From: Vicinamibacterales bacterium
GTDB taxonomy: Bacteria; Acidobacteriota; Vicinamibacteria; Vicinamibacterales; UBA2999
Assembly (NCBI GenBank): GCA_041394705.1
Contig: JAWKHS010000008.1
Span: 62,001 to 126,000, forward strand
Length of the DNA: 64,000 bases
Direction of reading: 5' to 3'
In this document: piece by piece, positions 25,023 through 36,022 of the stretch
Layout: each line of letters opens with the position of its first letter
Numbering within the stretch: position 1 is the first letter of the stretch
Notes under the pieces: generated by a model
The model's database searches: none
What the model was told of the DNA's origin: nothing
Seen by the model: only the letters and a program-made list of their open reading frames with translations
Made by a program: the position numbers and the translations under genes

Positions 25023-26474
25023 TCAGAACGTCACCGCGAAGACGGCGTTCACGTGATGGTTGCCGCGATCGGTGCCCGACGCGTAGCGCGTCTGGAGCCA
25101 CCGGTACTCCACCGAGGCCGCGACCTCGGGCGTGAGCCGGAGGATCACGTTGCCGAACGCGCTCTGGTTGCGGAGCCGTCCCCCCGTGCCCGGGCCGTCG
25201 GGCCGGCGATCCAGCGCCGCACCGCCGTTGAACGACACGCGCGTGGCCGCCGCGATCCGGCCCTCGATCCAGCCGCCCTCCGAGCGCCCGGGCTGCGCCA
25301 CGCCGGCACCGTAGGCGTCGAGCTCGTCGGCGGCGTAGAGCTCGCCCGCCATGCCGAACCGCCCGCGGCGCAGGTTGAAGTCCACGGCGCCGGCCGACGA
25401 GTGGATGCGCTGCCCGAGCTGCGTGATCCACCCCTGGTGCCCGGAGAAGCCGACCTGCGCCTCGCCCGGCCCATCCGCCGTCCCCCGGCCCCAGCCGAGG
25501 TGCGCCTGCACCGCCGGGCGCTGGGACCGCTCGCCTGCCCCGGCGGTGGGTGCGAACACGTAGGCCGGATCCGCGTCGCCGGCGACGGGCGCGACGATGC
25601 CGGCCTGCGCGGTCCATCCGGCCCCGAGCCGCTGCTCGAGCCGCACCTGCGGCGCCCGCAGGTAGAGGTTGCCGGATCGGAAGAACTGCGGGAAGGCGTA
25701 GGCAGCGAGCGAGGTCGGATCGCGCGGCGCCAGCATCGCCTGGTCCTGCCCGACCTGGATCGCGGTCCCGCCGTGCTCCAGGCGGCCGAACGCGTAGAGC
25801 AGTCGCGGCAGGCCCATGACCGTCCCGGTCACGAAGCCCGGCGTACCTCCGAAGAAGTCCAGGATGAGGGTGCCCTTGGCCTCCCACGCGCCGATGGGGA
25901 TGGCGCGGACGTCCAACCCCACCCGGCTCTGGCGCATCGTCGTGGTCATCGACCCGCCGGTCGCCGTACCGACCAGATTCGGGTTCTCGAGCCAGTTGGC
26001 GTCGCCCGAGTTGAAGACGGTGTTCGAGAGGATGGTGCCGGTGACGGTCACGGGGAACCGGGAGCCCGACTGGACCTTGGTCTGGGCGAGCTCCGCGATC
26101 TGCGCTTGCAGCATCTCGGGCGGGATCTGGACCGCGGCCTGCGCGCTCACCGCGGCGGGATCGGCCGCGGGAGCGACGGGCGCCGCCGCGAGATCGGCGG
26201 CCGCCGTCGCCATCGGCGCGACCTGACGGCGGAGCGCCTGCAGTTCCGACGCCAGCGCCGTCATCTGCGCGCGGAGGTCCGCCACTTCGTCGCGCAGGAC
26301 GTCCACGTCGCTCCGGCGCTCGAACGGCGCACGCACCGGCGGTGCCGTTCCGGCATCGGCCGCGTCGCCATGCGACTGCGCCAGGCCTGGCCCCGGCGAG
26401 GCGAGCCCGGAAGCGAGGAGCAACGCGGTCGCGTGGCGCACGATGCGCGAACGGCGAGAGGTCGGCATGGACAT
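25023..26474 (-). CDS. Outer-membrane porin-like beta-barrel with N-terminal coiled coil
   Basis: About 483 residues. Signal peptide (ATALLLASGLASPGPGLAQ), then a heptad coiled coil (VDVLRDEVADLRAQMTALAS, ELQALRRQV) as in trimeric porins of the DcaP type, an Ala/Pro linker, and a beta-rich barrel ending in a terminal Phe (NAVFAVTF), the usual signal for outer-membrane insertion. I choose the ATG at 26474: TACAAT lies 7 nt before it, which would give a leaderless transcript starting there. In-frame ATGs at 26483 and 26468 are alternatives. It heads a probable two-gene operon with the copper protein. The solute is unknown. Confidence 0.8.
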   Translation of the reverse strand: MSMPTSRRSRIVRHATALLLASGLASPGPGLAQSHGDAADAGTAPPVRAPFERRSDVDVLRDEVADLRAQMTALASELQALRRQVAPMATAAADLAAAPVAPAADPAAVSAQAAVQIPPEMLQAQIAELAQTKVQSGSRFPVTVTGTILSNTVFNSGDANWLENPNLVGTATGGSMTTTMRQSRVGLDVRAIPIGAWEAKGTLILDFFGGTPGFVTGTVMGLPRLLYAFGRLEHGGTAIQVGQDQAMLAPRDPTSLAAYAFPQFFRSGNLYLRAPQVRLEQRLGAGWTAQAGIVAPVAGDADPAYVFAPTAGAGERSQRPAVQAHLGWGRGTADGPGEAQVGFSGHQGWITQLGQRIHSSAGAVDFNLRRGRFGMAGELYAADELDAYGAGVAQPGRSEGGWIEGRIAAATRVSFNGGAALDRRPDGPGTGGRLRNQSAFGNVILRLTPEVAASVEYRWLQTRYASGTDRGNHHVNAVFAVTF

Positions 26475-26481
26475 GCCGCCC

Positions 26482-26487
26482 ATTGTA
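26482..26487 (-). promoter_or_regulatory. Possible -10 box (TACAAT) 7 nt before the porin-like start
   Basis: Minus strand reads TACAAT, 7 nt, ATG at 26474, with no Shine-Dalgarno; supports this ATG over its two neighbours. No clear -35. Confidence 0.45.
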
Positions 26488-26584
26488 GGCCCCGTGTACC
26501 GGGCCACTGGTGCAGTTCCTGCCGGAGCGGCCGCAAGAACGAGTGGCCGTGACGGCGCGGCTGGCGGCCGCGGGACGGCGCGGT

Positions 26585-27172
26585 TCAGCGGCCGCGGAAC
26601 ATCGAGCCCAGCAGGCCCGCGACGTCGTCCACGACCGACCCGTCGCGGTTGCGATCGAGCATCGGCGTCAGCATGTCGAGCAGCCCGCCGCCGGCGCTCG
26701 GACCGGCGCCGAGACCACCTGGGAGGCCAGCGCCGAGGGACGAGCCCGACGGGGCGGCGCTCGCGCGCTTCGCCATCGCGCCCATCATCATCGCGGCCAC
26801 CACCGGCAGCATGCGCTTCAGGATGTCCGGGCTCACGCCGCTCGCGGCCGCCGCGTGCGCGGCGACCTGCCGGCTGGCGTCCTTGCTGCCGAGGACGTGG
26901 CCGAGGATGCCGTTGCCATCCGCCGTGGTCTCGGGCCGCGCGAGCGAGCCGGGGTCGTCGAGATAGCCGGCGTGGTTGCCCCCGGCCAGCGCACCGAGCA
27001 GCGCATCGAGCCCGCCGGTGGAGGTGGCGTTGCGGGCCACGCCCGAGGCCAGGGCCGGCACGAGCGCCGACAGCGCCGCCGCGGTCTGGTCGTCGCCGAG
27101 GCCGAACTGCCGGCCGAGCTGGTTGACGGCACCGCCGTTACCGGCGGCGAGCAGTGTTTCGAGGATGTTCAT
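26585..27172 (-). CDS. DUF937 (YidB-like) protein
   Basis: 195 residues. Helical, Gly/Ala-rich N-terminal region typical of DUF937: AVNQLGRQFGLGDDQTAAAL, SALVPALASGVARN, ILGHVLGSKDASRQVAAHAA, and GVSPDILKRMLPVVAAMMMG. A low-complexity Gly/Ser stretch and a final DNRDG-like segment (MLDRNRDGSVVDDVAGLLGS) follow. Function of the family is unknown. The ATG at 27172 is chosen because MNILETLLAAGNGG is the normal family beginning. It may be co-transcribed with the small charged protein 37 bases upstream. Confidence 0.85.
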   Translation of the reverse strand: MNILETLLAAGNGGAVNQLGRQFGLGDDQTAAALSALVPALASGVARNATSTGGLDALLGALAGGNHAGYLDDPGSLARPETTADGNGILGHVLGSKDASRQVAAHAAAASGVSPDILKRMLPVVAAMMMGAMAKRASAAPSGSSLGAGLPGGLGAGPSAGGGLLDMLTPMLDRNRDGSVVDDVAGLLGSMFRGR

Positions 27173-27209
27173 GCGACGCCCCCAACAGGCACGCGATTGT
27201 GTGGCCGGC

Positions 27210-27458
27210 CTAGGACTCGTCCGTCGAGTCGCCGCTCTCTTCGGCGTCGTCTTCCTGGAGATCGGAGAGATCGTCGCCCCAGGGGTTCGCCTGGGGTCCC
27301 GGCACGATGCCGGCGATGTCCGGGTCCACGCCTGGGGGCGCCGACGGCGTGTTCGCCCGGCGCTCCTTGGCCTCGGCCCGGCGCATCGTCTTCTGTTTGT
27401 GACGGTCCTGGCGAGCGCGTTCACGTTCACGCTTGCTGCGGGGACGACCCTGGAACAT
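27210..27458 (-). CDS. Small charged hypothetical protein
   Basis: 82 residues in two halves of opposite charge: a basic, likely helical N-terminus (SKRERERARQDRHKQKTMRR) and an acidic tail (DDLSDLQEDDAEESGDSTDE), joined by a Pro-rich middle. No signal peptide, no membrane segment. A GGAGCGAG lies 7-14 nt before the ATG. I do not recognise a family. The start and stop are placed sensibly between two real genes on the same strand, which supports it as a gene; the 161 bases before it hold nothing I can identify. Confidence 0.5.
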   Translation of the reverse strand: MFQGRPRSKRERERARQDRHKQKTMRRAEAKERRANTPSAPPGVDPDIAGIVPGPQANPWGDDLSDLQEDDAEESGDSTDES

Positions 27459-27619
27459 GCTTCTCGCTCCGATGCGCGCCGTCGGCAGGGGCGGCCGGAC
27501 ACGCCAGCTCCACCTTGCGTGAAGCTGCTGGGGGATCTTATCAGGGCTCGCCGCCGCGACGGACAGGAATCCGCACGCGCCGCGTCACCGACCCGCCGAT
27601 CGGCCCCGCGCGTCCGGGC

Positions 27620-28354
27620 TCACGCGCCGGCGATCGCCGCGCCGACCAGGGGCACCAGCTCGTCGAGGCGTCGTATGCGGCGGCAGGCCGCCTCTTTGTA
27701 GAGATCCGCCACGTCGAACAGCACGGCCTCGGCCAGGCCCGCGGCGCGCGCGCCGACCACGTCGATGTGGAAGAAGTCGCCCACGTGGATCGTGCGCGCC
27801 GCCTCGGCGCCGCTCTCGGCGAGCGCGAGGTGGAAGAGGCGCGGATCGGGCTTCTCCACGCCCCAATGATGGCTGTCGAGGGCGATGTCCACATGGGCCG
27901 ACAGGCCGACGCGATCGAACATCGCGTGGAGCCGCCCGTTGGCGTTCGACACCACCACCAGGCGGACGCCGAGCGCCCGGAGCGCCTGCAGCATGGGCAC
28001 GACGTCGGCGGGCACGTACTCCCAGACGTTGTGCTCGTCGTGATAGGCCCGCACGTCGTCGAGCGCGCGCCGGGCCGGCTCGTCCACGGTCAGGCCTGCA
28101 TGGCGGAGGACGGACTCGAAGTAGATCCAGCCCCGCTGCCGATCGTCGGTGCGCGCCATGAGCGCGCCGTGGTCCATCTCGTATTTCGCGCGGGGCTCGG
28201 CGGCGCGAAGGACGTGGGCCGACGCCTGGACGCCCTGGCGCGTCAGCGCCTCGGCCACGCGTTCCCAGTTCGGGTGCACGAGCACCCCGCCGGCGTCGAG
28301 AAAGACCGTCTCGCAGGCGCGGCGGTCGAACGGGAGGCGGGCGGGATCGGACAT
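27620..28354 (-). CDS. HAD-superfamily hydrolase
   Basis: 244 residues. Haloacid dehalogenase fold with the four motifs: I, FLDAGGVLV; II, VVVSNANG; III, Lys in WGVEKPDPRLF; IV, HVGDFFHIDVVGA. In motif I the usual DxDxT/V appears as DAGGV, so the second Asp is Gly; this occurs in some HAD members and may lower phosphatase activity. Likely a small-molecule phosphatase or dehalogenase-like protein in the cytoplasm. It starts 86 bases after the end of the ADOP permease gene on the same strand. Confidence 0.88.
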   Translation of the reverse strand: MSDPARLPFDRRACETVFLDAGGVLVHPNWERVAEALTRQGVQASAHVLRAAEPRAKYEMDHGALMARTDDRQRGWIYFESVLRHAGLTVDEPARRALDDVRAYHDEHNVWEYVPADVVPMLQALRALGVRLVVVSNANGRLHAMFDRVGLSAHVDIALDSHHWGVEKPDPRLFHLALAESGAEAARTIHVGDFFHIDVVGARAAGLAEAVLFDVADLYKEAACRRIRRLDELVPLVGAAIAGA

Positions 28355-28440
28355 CGGACCGGTCCCGGGATGGTGCGCGATTCCCGGGTGCCACCGCAAC
28401 CGCGGACCGGCGATCCGCCCGTCGCCGCGCGAGCGTGTGG

Positions 28441-30942
<2,502 letters not shown>

Positions 30943-31012
30943 CAGGTCCCCCGGCGGGATTGGACGGAGGGACGGGGCATTCGGTTGAGGCGAGGCGTGT
31001 CCGCCTGAGCCG

Positions 31013-31041
31013 TTGACGGGATAAAACGACTGTTTGATACA
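31013..31041 (+). promoter_or_regulatory. Sigma-70-like promoter of the efflux operon
   Basis: TTGACG at 31013-31018, 16-17 nt spacer, TGATAC/GATACA at 31035-31041; the ATG of the membrane fusion protein is at 31054, so the leader is very short. This is the most AT-rich spot of its neighbourhood. Confidence 0.65.
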
Positions 31042-31048
31042 CTCGTTT
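31024..31048. promoter_or_regulatory. 25-bp dyad operator over the efflux promoter
   Basis: AAACGAcTGT, centre TTGAT, ACAcTCGTTT: 10-base arms with one mismatch. It overlaps the -10 region and transcription start of the operon that ends in a CecR-like TetR gene, so repression by that regulator is the simplest reading. Confidence 0.6.
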
Positions 31049-31053
31049 CCCGC

Positions 31054-32100
31054 ATGGCCCGCCGACTCCTGCCCCTGGTGCTCCTGGCCGCCGCCGGATT
31101 CGGCGGCTACACCTACGCCACCCGGCCCCCCACGTCGCTCACGCTCACTGGCGTGGTGACCACCCACGACGTCGCCGTCGCCCCCCAGATCGGCGGGCGC
31201 GTCGTCTCGCTCGCCGTCAAGGAAGGCGACGAGGTGTCCAAGGGCCAGGTCCTGGCCGAGATCGAGCCGAGCGAGCTCCAGGCCGACCAGGCCTACTACG
31301 AGTTCTCGGCGCAGGGCGCGGCCGCCCAGATCCAGGAGGCCGAGGCGGCGCTGCGCCTCCAGCAGCAGCAGGTGCGGGACCAGATCGCCCAGGCCGAGGC
31401 CACCGTGGCCACGAGCGAGGCGCAGGTGACGGCTGCCGCCGCCGATGCCGAGCGGGCGCGCGTGACGCTCCGGCGCACGGAGGAGCTGTCGAAGGCCCAG
31501 CTGGCCACGGGCCAGTCGCTCGACGACGCGCGCACGGCGTTCGATGCCGCCCAGGCGCGGGTGGAGTCGCTGCGCCGGCAGGTCGAGGCCGCCCAGGCCG
31601 CCCTGGCGCTGGCGAAGAGCAACGCCGAGCAGGTGGCCGTGCGCCGCAGCCAGCTCCAGGCCTCGCAGCACCAGCTGGCGGCCGTGGGCGCGCAGAAGAC
31701 CAAGGCCGACGTCAGGCTCGGGTTCACCCGGGTCGTCTCGCCCATCGACGGACTCGTGGACGTGCAGCCCGCGCGCCAGGGCGAGGTCGTCACCGCCGGC
31801 CAGGCGCTCCTGACGCTCATCGATCCGGACGACCTGTGGGTGCGGGCTGACATCGAGGAGACCTACATCGACCGCGTGAAGGTGGGCGACACGCTCACCG
31901 TCCGCCTGCCCTCCGGCGAAGAGCGCCAGGGGACCGTGTTCTACCGCCGCGCCGACGCGTCCTTCGCGACCCAGCGCGACGTGAGCCGAACGAAGCGCGA
32001 CATCCGCACGTTCGAAACCCGCCTGCGCGTGGACAACAAGGACCGCGCGCTCGCGGTGGGCATGACGGCCTACGTGCTGCTGCCGCTCCAGGGGGCGTAG
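31054..32100 (+). CDS. ybhG: HlyD-family membrane fusion protein of an efflux ABC transporter
   Basis: 348 residues. One N-terminal membrane helix or signal anchor (LLPLVLLAAAGFGGYTYATR), a lipoyl/barrel-sandwich half (VVTTHDVAVAPQIGGRVVSL), a long coiled-coil hairpin of about 130 residues rich in Ala and Gln (IQEAEAALRLQQQQVRDQIA), the second lipoyl half (GFTRVVSPIDGLVDVQPARQ) and a beta barrel. It links an inner-membrane ABC transporter to the outside or an outer-membrane channel. First gene of a four-gene operon (fusion protein, ATPase, permease, TetR) that matches the parts of E. coli cecR-ybhGFSR. The stop overlaps the next start by one base. Confidence 0.85.
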   Translation: MARRLLPLVLLAAAGFGGYTYATRPPTSLTLTGVVTTHDVAVAPQIGGRVVSLAVKEGDEVSKGQVLAEIEPSELQADQAYYEFSAQGAAAQIQEAEAALRLQQQQVRDQIAQAEATVATSEAQVTAAAADAERARVTLRRTEELSKAQLATGQSLDDARTAFDAAQARVESLRRQVEAAQAALALAKSNAEQVAVRRSQLQASQHQLAAVGAQKTKADVRLGFTRVVSPIDGLVDVQPARQGEVVTAGQALLTLIDPDDLWVRADIEETYIDRVKVGDTLTVRLPSGEERQGTVFYRRADASFATQRDVSRTKRDIRTFETRLRVDNKDRALAVGMTAYVLLPLQGA

Positions 32101-33080
32101 TGGGCGCCATCGACGTCGCCGGCATCAAGAAGACGTTCGGCGCCTTCACCGCCGTGGACGGCGTGTCCTTCTCGGTGGCGCCCGGCGAGGTCTTCGGCCT
32201 CCTGGGCCCCAACGGCGCCGGCAAGTCCACGCTGATCCGCATGCTGACCACGCTCCTCCCGCCGTCGGGCGGCACGGCCACCGTCGGCGGGTTCGACGTG
32301 GTGAAGGAGGCCGACGGCGTGCGCCGCGTGATCGGCGTCATCCCCCAGGCCATGACGAGCGACGTCGAGCTGAGCGTGGAGGAGAACCTCATCATCTTCT
32401 CGAAGCTCTACGGCGTGCCGCGTGCCACGCGGAAGCGCCTGATCGAGGAATTGCTGGGCGCCGTGGACCTCCTGGAGTGGCGCGACAAGCAGGTGCGGTA
32501 CCTGTCGGGCGGCATGCGGCGGCGGGTGGAGATCGCGCGCGGGCTCGTGCACGAGCCGCGCATCTTCTTCCTGGACGAGCCGACCACGGGCCTCGATCCG
32601 GTGTCGCGCGTGGCGGTGTGGGAGATGATCCAGAAGATCGCGAAGGAGCGGGACCTCACGGTGCTCCTCACCACGCACTACATGGACGAAGCGGACCGGC
32701 TCTGCGACCGCATCGCCATCGTCGACCACGGCACGCTCGTCGCCCTCGACTCGCCGCTCAAGCTCAAGGCGTCCATCCCGAGCCAGAACCACATCGAAGT
32801 GAGCGTGGACCGCGTGCCCGACGGCCTCGCGGAGCGCTTCCGGACGCTGCCGCACGTCCAGTCCGTCACGAGCGAGGACCACGTGTTCCGCATCGCCACC
32901 GCGAACGGCCCGGCCACGACCAGCGCGCTCGTGGCGGCCGCGTCGGCCGAGGGCCTGGCCGTGCAGTCGCTGGCCGTGAAGAGCACGACGCTCGACGACG
33001 TCTTCGTCCACTACACCGGCCGCGACCTGCGAGACGCGCTGCAGGCGCCGGCCCCGGCTCAGTTCGTGATGCGGAGGTAG
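32100..33080 (+). CDS. ybhF: ABC exporter ATP-binding protein
   Basis: 326 residues from GTG 32100, overlapping the previous stop. Walker A GPNGAGKSTLIRML, signature YLSGGMRRRVEIARGL, Walker B IFFLDEPTTGLDP, H-loop LLTTHYMDEADRLCDR. A C-terminal domain of the drug-exporter type (ABC-2 ATPase family, DrrA/CcmA-like) follows. E. coli YbhF has two ATPase domains, whereas this one has one, so the functional unit would be a homodimer. Gives energy to the permease encoded next, 3 bases downstream. Confidence 0.88.
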   Translation: MGAIDVAGIKKTFGAFTAVDGVSFSVAPGEVFGLLGPNGAGKSTLIRMLTTLLPPSGGTATVGGFDVVKEADGVRRVIGVIPQAMTSDVELSVEENLIIFSKLYGVPRATRKRLIEELLGAVDLLEWRDKQVRYLSGGMRRRVEIARGLVHEPRIFFLDEPTTGLDPVSRVAVWEMIQKIAKERDLTVLLTTHYMDEADRLCDRIAIVDHGTLVALDSPLKLKASIPSQNHIEVSVDRVPDGLAERFRTLPHVQSVTSEDHVFRIATANGPATTSALVAAASAEGLAVQSLAVKSTTLDDVFVHYTGRDLRDALQAPAPAQFVMRR

Positions 33081-33083
33081 GCG

Positions 33084-34193
33084 ATGCACCGCACCTGGGC
33101 CATCATCGAACGCGAGCTGCGGCGCTTCCGCCGCAGCCCCGTGCTCATCGTCATGTCGCTGCTCTTCCCGCTGGTGCAGCTCGTGATCCTGGGCTACGCC
33201 TTCGGCGGGAACGTGAAGAACCTCACGGTGGCCGTCGTGGATCAGGACGGCGGCGTCCCGGCCGTGAAGGTCCGCGAGCTGGCTGGCGCGGTCGCCGCCA
33301 ACGCCAAGACCTTCTCCACCGTCAGCTACCGGGACGAGGGCGCGGCCCTCGACGCGCTCAGGGCCGGCCGCGTGAACGGCGTGCTCACCATTCCGCCGGA
33401 CTACTCCCGCCGGGTCGTCGCCGGCCGCGAGCCGCGCCTGGCCATCATCCAGGACAACACCGACAACTTCGTGGCCGCGACGATGACGGCGTCGGTGAGC
33501 GGGCTCGTCGGCTCGCTCGGCGAGCGCAAGGACGAGCGCACGTTCTCCTCGCCCCGGCTCGACGTCGTGGAGCTGTACCCGTACGTGCCCTACGTGCAGT
33601 ACCTGCTGCCGGGGTCGGTCGTGATGTCGATCTTCATGATGGTGATGATCGGCGGCGGCATCATCTTCATCGACGACAAGGCGCGTGGCCTGCACGAGGG
33701 CTACCTCGTGACGCCGATCCAGCGCCTGGAGCTGATCGCGGGCTTCAACATCTCCGGCACCATCAAGGCGGTGCTCGCGGGCCTGGTACTCATGACGATC
33801 GGGTCGCTCATCGCCGGGGTGCCCGATCCCTTCGCGCCGATGCGGCTCGTGCGGCTGTTCGTCGTGATCGTGATCACGTCGCTGGCCCTCGTCAGCATGA
33901 TGTTCCTCATCATGGTGCGCGTGTCCGATCCGCTCCTGCCGCGCGCGATCTTCGGCGTGCTGAACACCCTGCTCTACTTCCCGAGCGGCGCGGTGTATCC
34001 GCAGCAGGCCTTCCCGGGCTGGATGAAGGTGATCGCGGTGGCCGATCCCTTCACCTACGCGGTTCACGCCTTCAAGAGCCTGCTCCTCAAGAACACGGGC
34101 TTCGGCGCCATCGGCTTCGACCTGGCGTTCCTGGCGATCTTCTCGGTGGTGGCCATGACGTCGGCCACGCTGCTCTTCAGGCGGACGCTGTGA
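33084..34193 (+). CDS. ABC-2 type exporter permease
   Basis: 369 residues. An N-terminal helix (SPVLIVMSLLFPLVQLVILG), a large periplasmic loop (about residues 45-170), and a block of about five helices (SVVMSIFMMVMIGGGIIFID, AVLAGLVLMTIGSLIAGV, LFVVIVITSLALVSMMFLIM, FSVVAMTSATLLF) as in YbhS/YbhR and YadH-like ABC-2 exporters. E. coli has two permease genes at this locus; only one is seen here, so it likely forms a homodimer. It exports drugs or other hydrophobic compounds; the substrate is not shown by sequence. Confidence 0.88.
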   Translation: MHRTWAIIERELRRFRRSPVLIVMSLLFPLVQLVILGYAFGGNVKNLTVAVVDQDGGVPAVKVRELAGAVAANAKTFSTVSYRDEGAALDALRAGRVNGVLTIPPDYSRRVVAGREPRLAIIQDNTDNFVAATMTASVSGLVGSLGERKDERTFSSPRLDVVELYPYVPYVQYLLPGSVVMSIFMMVMIGGGIIFIDDKARGLHEGYLVTPIQRLELIAGFNISGTIKAVLAGLVLMTIGSLIAGVPDPFAPMRLVRLFVVIVITSLALVSMMFLIMVRVSDPLLPRAIFGVLNTLLYFPSGAVYPQQAFPGWMKVIAVADPFTYAVHAFKSLLLKNTGFGAIGFDLAFLAIFSVVAMTSATLLFRRTL

Positions 34194-34195
34194 CG

Positions 34196-34831
34196 ATGCG
34201 CGCGGCCGTGCCCGCCGAGCCCGTCACCCGGGAGCGGCTGCTGTACGTGGCCGCCGAGCGCTTCGCCGAGCGCGGCTTCGACCAGGTGACGGTCCGCGAG
34301 ATCTGCGCGGCGGCCGGGGCGAACGTGGCGGCCGTGAACTACTACTTCCGCGACAAGGCCGGCCTCTACCGCGAAGTCGTCGAGCACGCCATCGCGCTCA
34401 TGCAGGAGACCACGGACCTGTCGCAGCGCGCGGGCGGCGGCGCCAGCCCCGAGGCGCGGCTCCGGGCGTACGTGAAGGTGTTCCTGACGCGCCTGGCCGG
34501 CGGCGGCCGCCACGCGTGGATCCACCGGCTGATGGCGCGCGAGTTCGAGCACCCGACCGGCGCGCTCGAGCTCGTGATGGACCGCGTCGTCCAGCCGCGG
34601 ATGGCCTACCTCTGCGCCGTGGCCGGCGAGCTCATGGGCCTGCCGCCGGAGGACCCGCGCGTGCTGCGCTCGGCCATCAGCCTCCAGACGCAGTGCGTGG
34701 CCGTCGCGCGCCACGTGCCCGCCGACGTCGCCCGCCGCTGGGCCATGGGCGACATCGACGACGTCATCGAGCACATCGCGACCTTCACGATCGGCGGCAT
34801 GCGGGCCGTGGCGGCGCCGACACGGGACTGA
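34196..34831 (+). CDS. cecR: TetR-family repressor with CecR-type (DUF1956) C-terminal domain
   Basis: 211 residues. The TetR helix-turn-helix is ERLLYVAAERFAERGFDQVT, VREICAAAGANVAAVNYYFR, DKAGLYREVVEHA, and the C-terminal half (AYVKVFLTRLAGGGRHAWIH, RLMAREFEHPTGALELVMD) has the pattern of the CecR/YbiH (DUF1956) ligand domain. It is the last gene of the efflux operon, 2 bases after the permease stop; a GTG at 34190 is an alternative start. In E. coli CecR represses ybhGFSR; the palindrome at 31024-31048 is the likely operator here, giving feedback control. Confidence 0.87.
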   Translation: MRAAVPAEPVTRERLLYVAAERFAERGFDQVTVREICAAAGANVAAVNYYFRDKAGLYREVVEHAIALMQETTDLSQRAGGGASPEARLRAYVKVFLTRLAGGGRHAWIHRLMAREFEHPTGALELVMDRVVQPRMAYLCAVAGELMGLPPEDPRVLRSAISLQTQCVAVARHVPADVARRWAMGDIDDVIEHIATFTIGGMRAVAAPTRD

Positions 34832-34860
34832 CCACCGGGGGCTCGCTCGCGCCGTCAGAA

Positions 34861-35976
34861 TCAGAAGCCGTCGAAGTGTTCGGCCTTCACCTGCTGGCCG
34901 GCGGCCGCCTGCCCGACCGCCCGCAGATCGTCCATGTAGTCGATGGAATCGAGGCGCTGGACGCGCTCCGGCTCGATGTCGCCCAGGCCGAGGCTGGAGA
35001 GACCGCCGGCGGAGAGGTCCACGTTGTATCGCAGGTAGGAGAAGAGCCGCGGCTGGAGCAGCCCGGCCGAGCCGGTGAAGTCGCCCACCTCGCGATCGAT
35101 GGCCGCGCCGTGGCGGCAGCGTCCCAGGACGCGGCACAGCGTGTCCTGCTGCACGCTCGCCGCCGACATCAGGGCGGAGGGCACCGACGCCGCGTTGTAG
35201 AGCAGGTTCATCTGATCGGGCGCCAGGTTGGCGTTGGCGTCGGCCGCGGCGCCGGTGCCGACGGACACGAGCAGCATCCGGTCCTCGCCCGTCGGCCAGC
35301 CCAGGCGGTACTCGTCGAGCGTGGCCATCAGGAACAGCTGCAGCGCCGGGTTGTTGTACATCGTGACGCCGCCGTCCTGGAACACGAACGACTGCCGCCC
35401 GACCTGCACGACCTCGGGCGGGAAGTACGTCGGCGCCGCCGTGCTCGCGCGCACGATCTGCCAGAGCGGCAGCCGCAGGTTCGAGTCGGACCGCGCGAGG
35501 TCGTTGTACTTCGCGCGCGGATTGTTGGACAGCGGCCACGGCGAGTCGGTGGTCGCGCTCCTGAGCACCACCAGCAGCAGCGTGCGCAGCCGCTCGTCGC
35601 CGAGCGTCGTCTCCGCGCCGAACACGTCGCGCAACTTCGCCGCCAGCCGTTCGTCGTCGTACTTGTAGTTGAAGCGGCGAATCCAGCTGGCCTTGTCGAA
35701 CATCTCGGCGCCGCTCGAGATGTAGAAGCGGGTCAGCTCGTCCACCCGCATGCCGAGCGAGAGCCCGGCCGCGATGATGGCGCCCGTGCTCGTGCCGCCG
35801 ATGTAGTCGAAGTAGTCGGCGAGCACGTCCAGCCCGCCGCCGCTCCGCGCCCGTAGTTGTTCCTCCATCCGGGCCAGGAACTCGAGTGAGATGAGACCCC
35901 GGATGCCCCCGCCGTCGAGGGCGAGCAGCCGCTTGGGTGGCGTGGGTGCGAGACGATCCGTGAGCGATGGCTTCAT
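34861..35976 (-). CDS. Patatin-like phospholipase
   Basis: 371 residues without a signal peptide. Patatin catalytic parts are intact: the oxyanion hole DGGGIRG (21-27), the nucleophile elbow GTSTG (Ser63), and the Asp of the Ser-Asp dyad in FQDGGVTMYNNPA (Asp201). Such enzymes release fatty acids from membrane phospholipids. It belongs to the CapV-like group of cytoplasmic patatins by its DGGGIRG start and length. The gene lies 46 bases after a TIR-domain gene on the same strand with GAGGA before its ATG, so both are probably one operon. No cyclase of a CBASS locus is nearby. Regulation by the TIR product is inference. Confidence 0.9.
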   Translation of the reverse strand: MKPSLTDRLAPTPPKRLLALDGGGIRGLISLEFLARMEEQLRARSGGGLDVLADYFDYIGGTSTGAIIAAGLSLGMRVDELTRFYISSGAEMFDKASWIRRFNYKYDDERLAAKLRDVFGAETTLGDERLRTLLLVVLRSATTDSPWPLSNNPRAKYNDLARSDSNLRLPLWQIVRASTAAPTYFPPEVVQVGRQSFVFQDGGVTMYNNPALQLFLMATLDEYRLGWPTGEDRMLLVSVGTGAAADANANLAPDQMNLLYNAASVPSALMSAASVQQDTLCRVLGRCRHGAAIDREVGDFTGSAGLLQPRLFSYLRYNVDLSAGGLSSLGLGDIEPERVQRLDSIDYMDDLRAVGQAAAGQQVKAEHFDGF

Positions 35977-36022
35977 GGCCGTTCGTCCTCGAAGGGGGCG
36001 GCGTCACGCGCCGGACGGGCGA

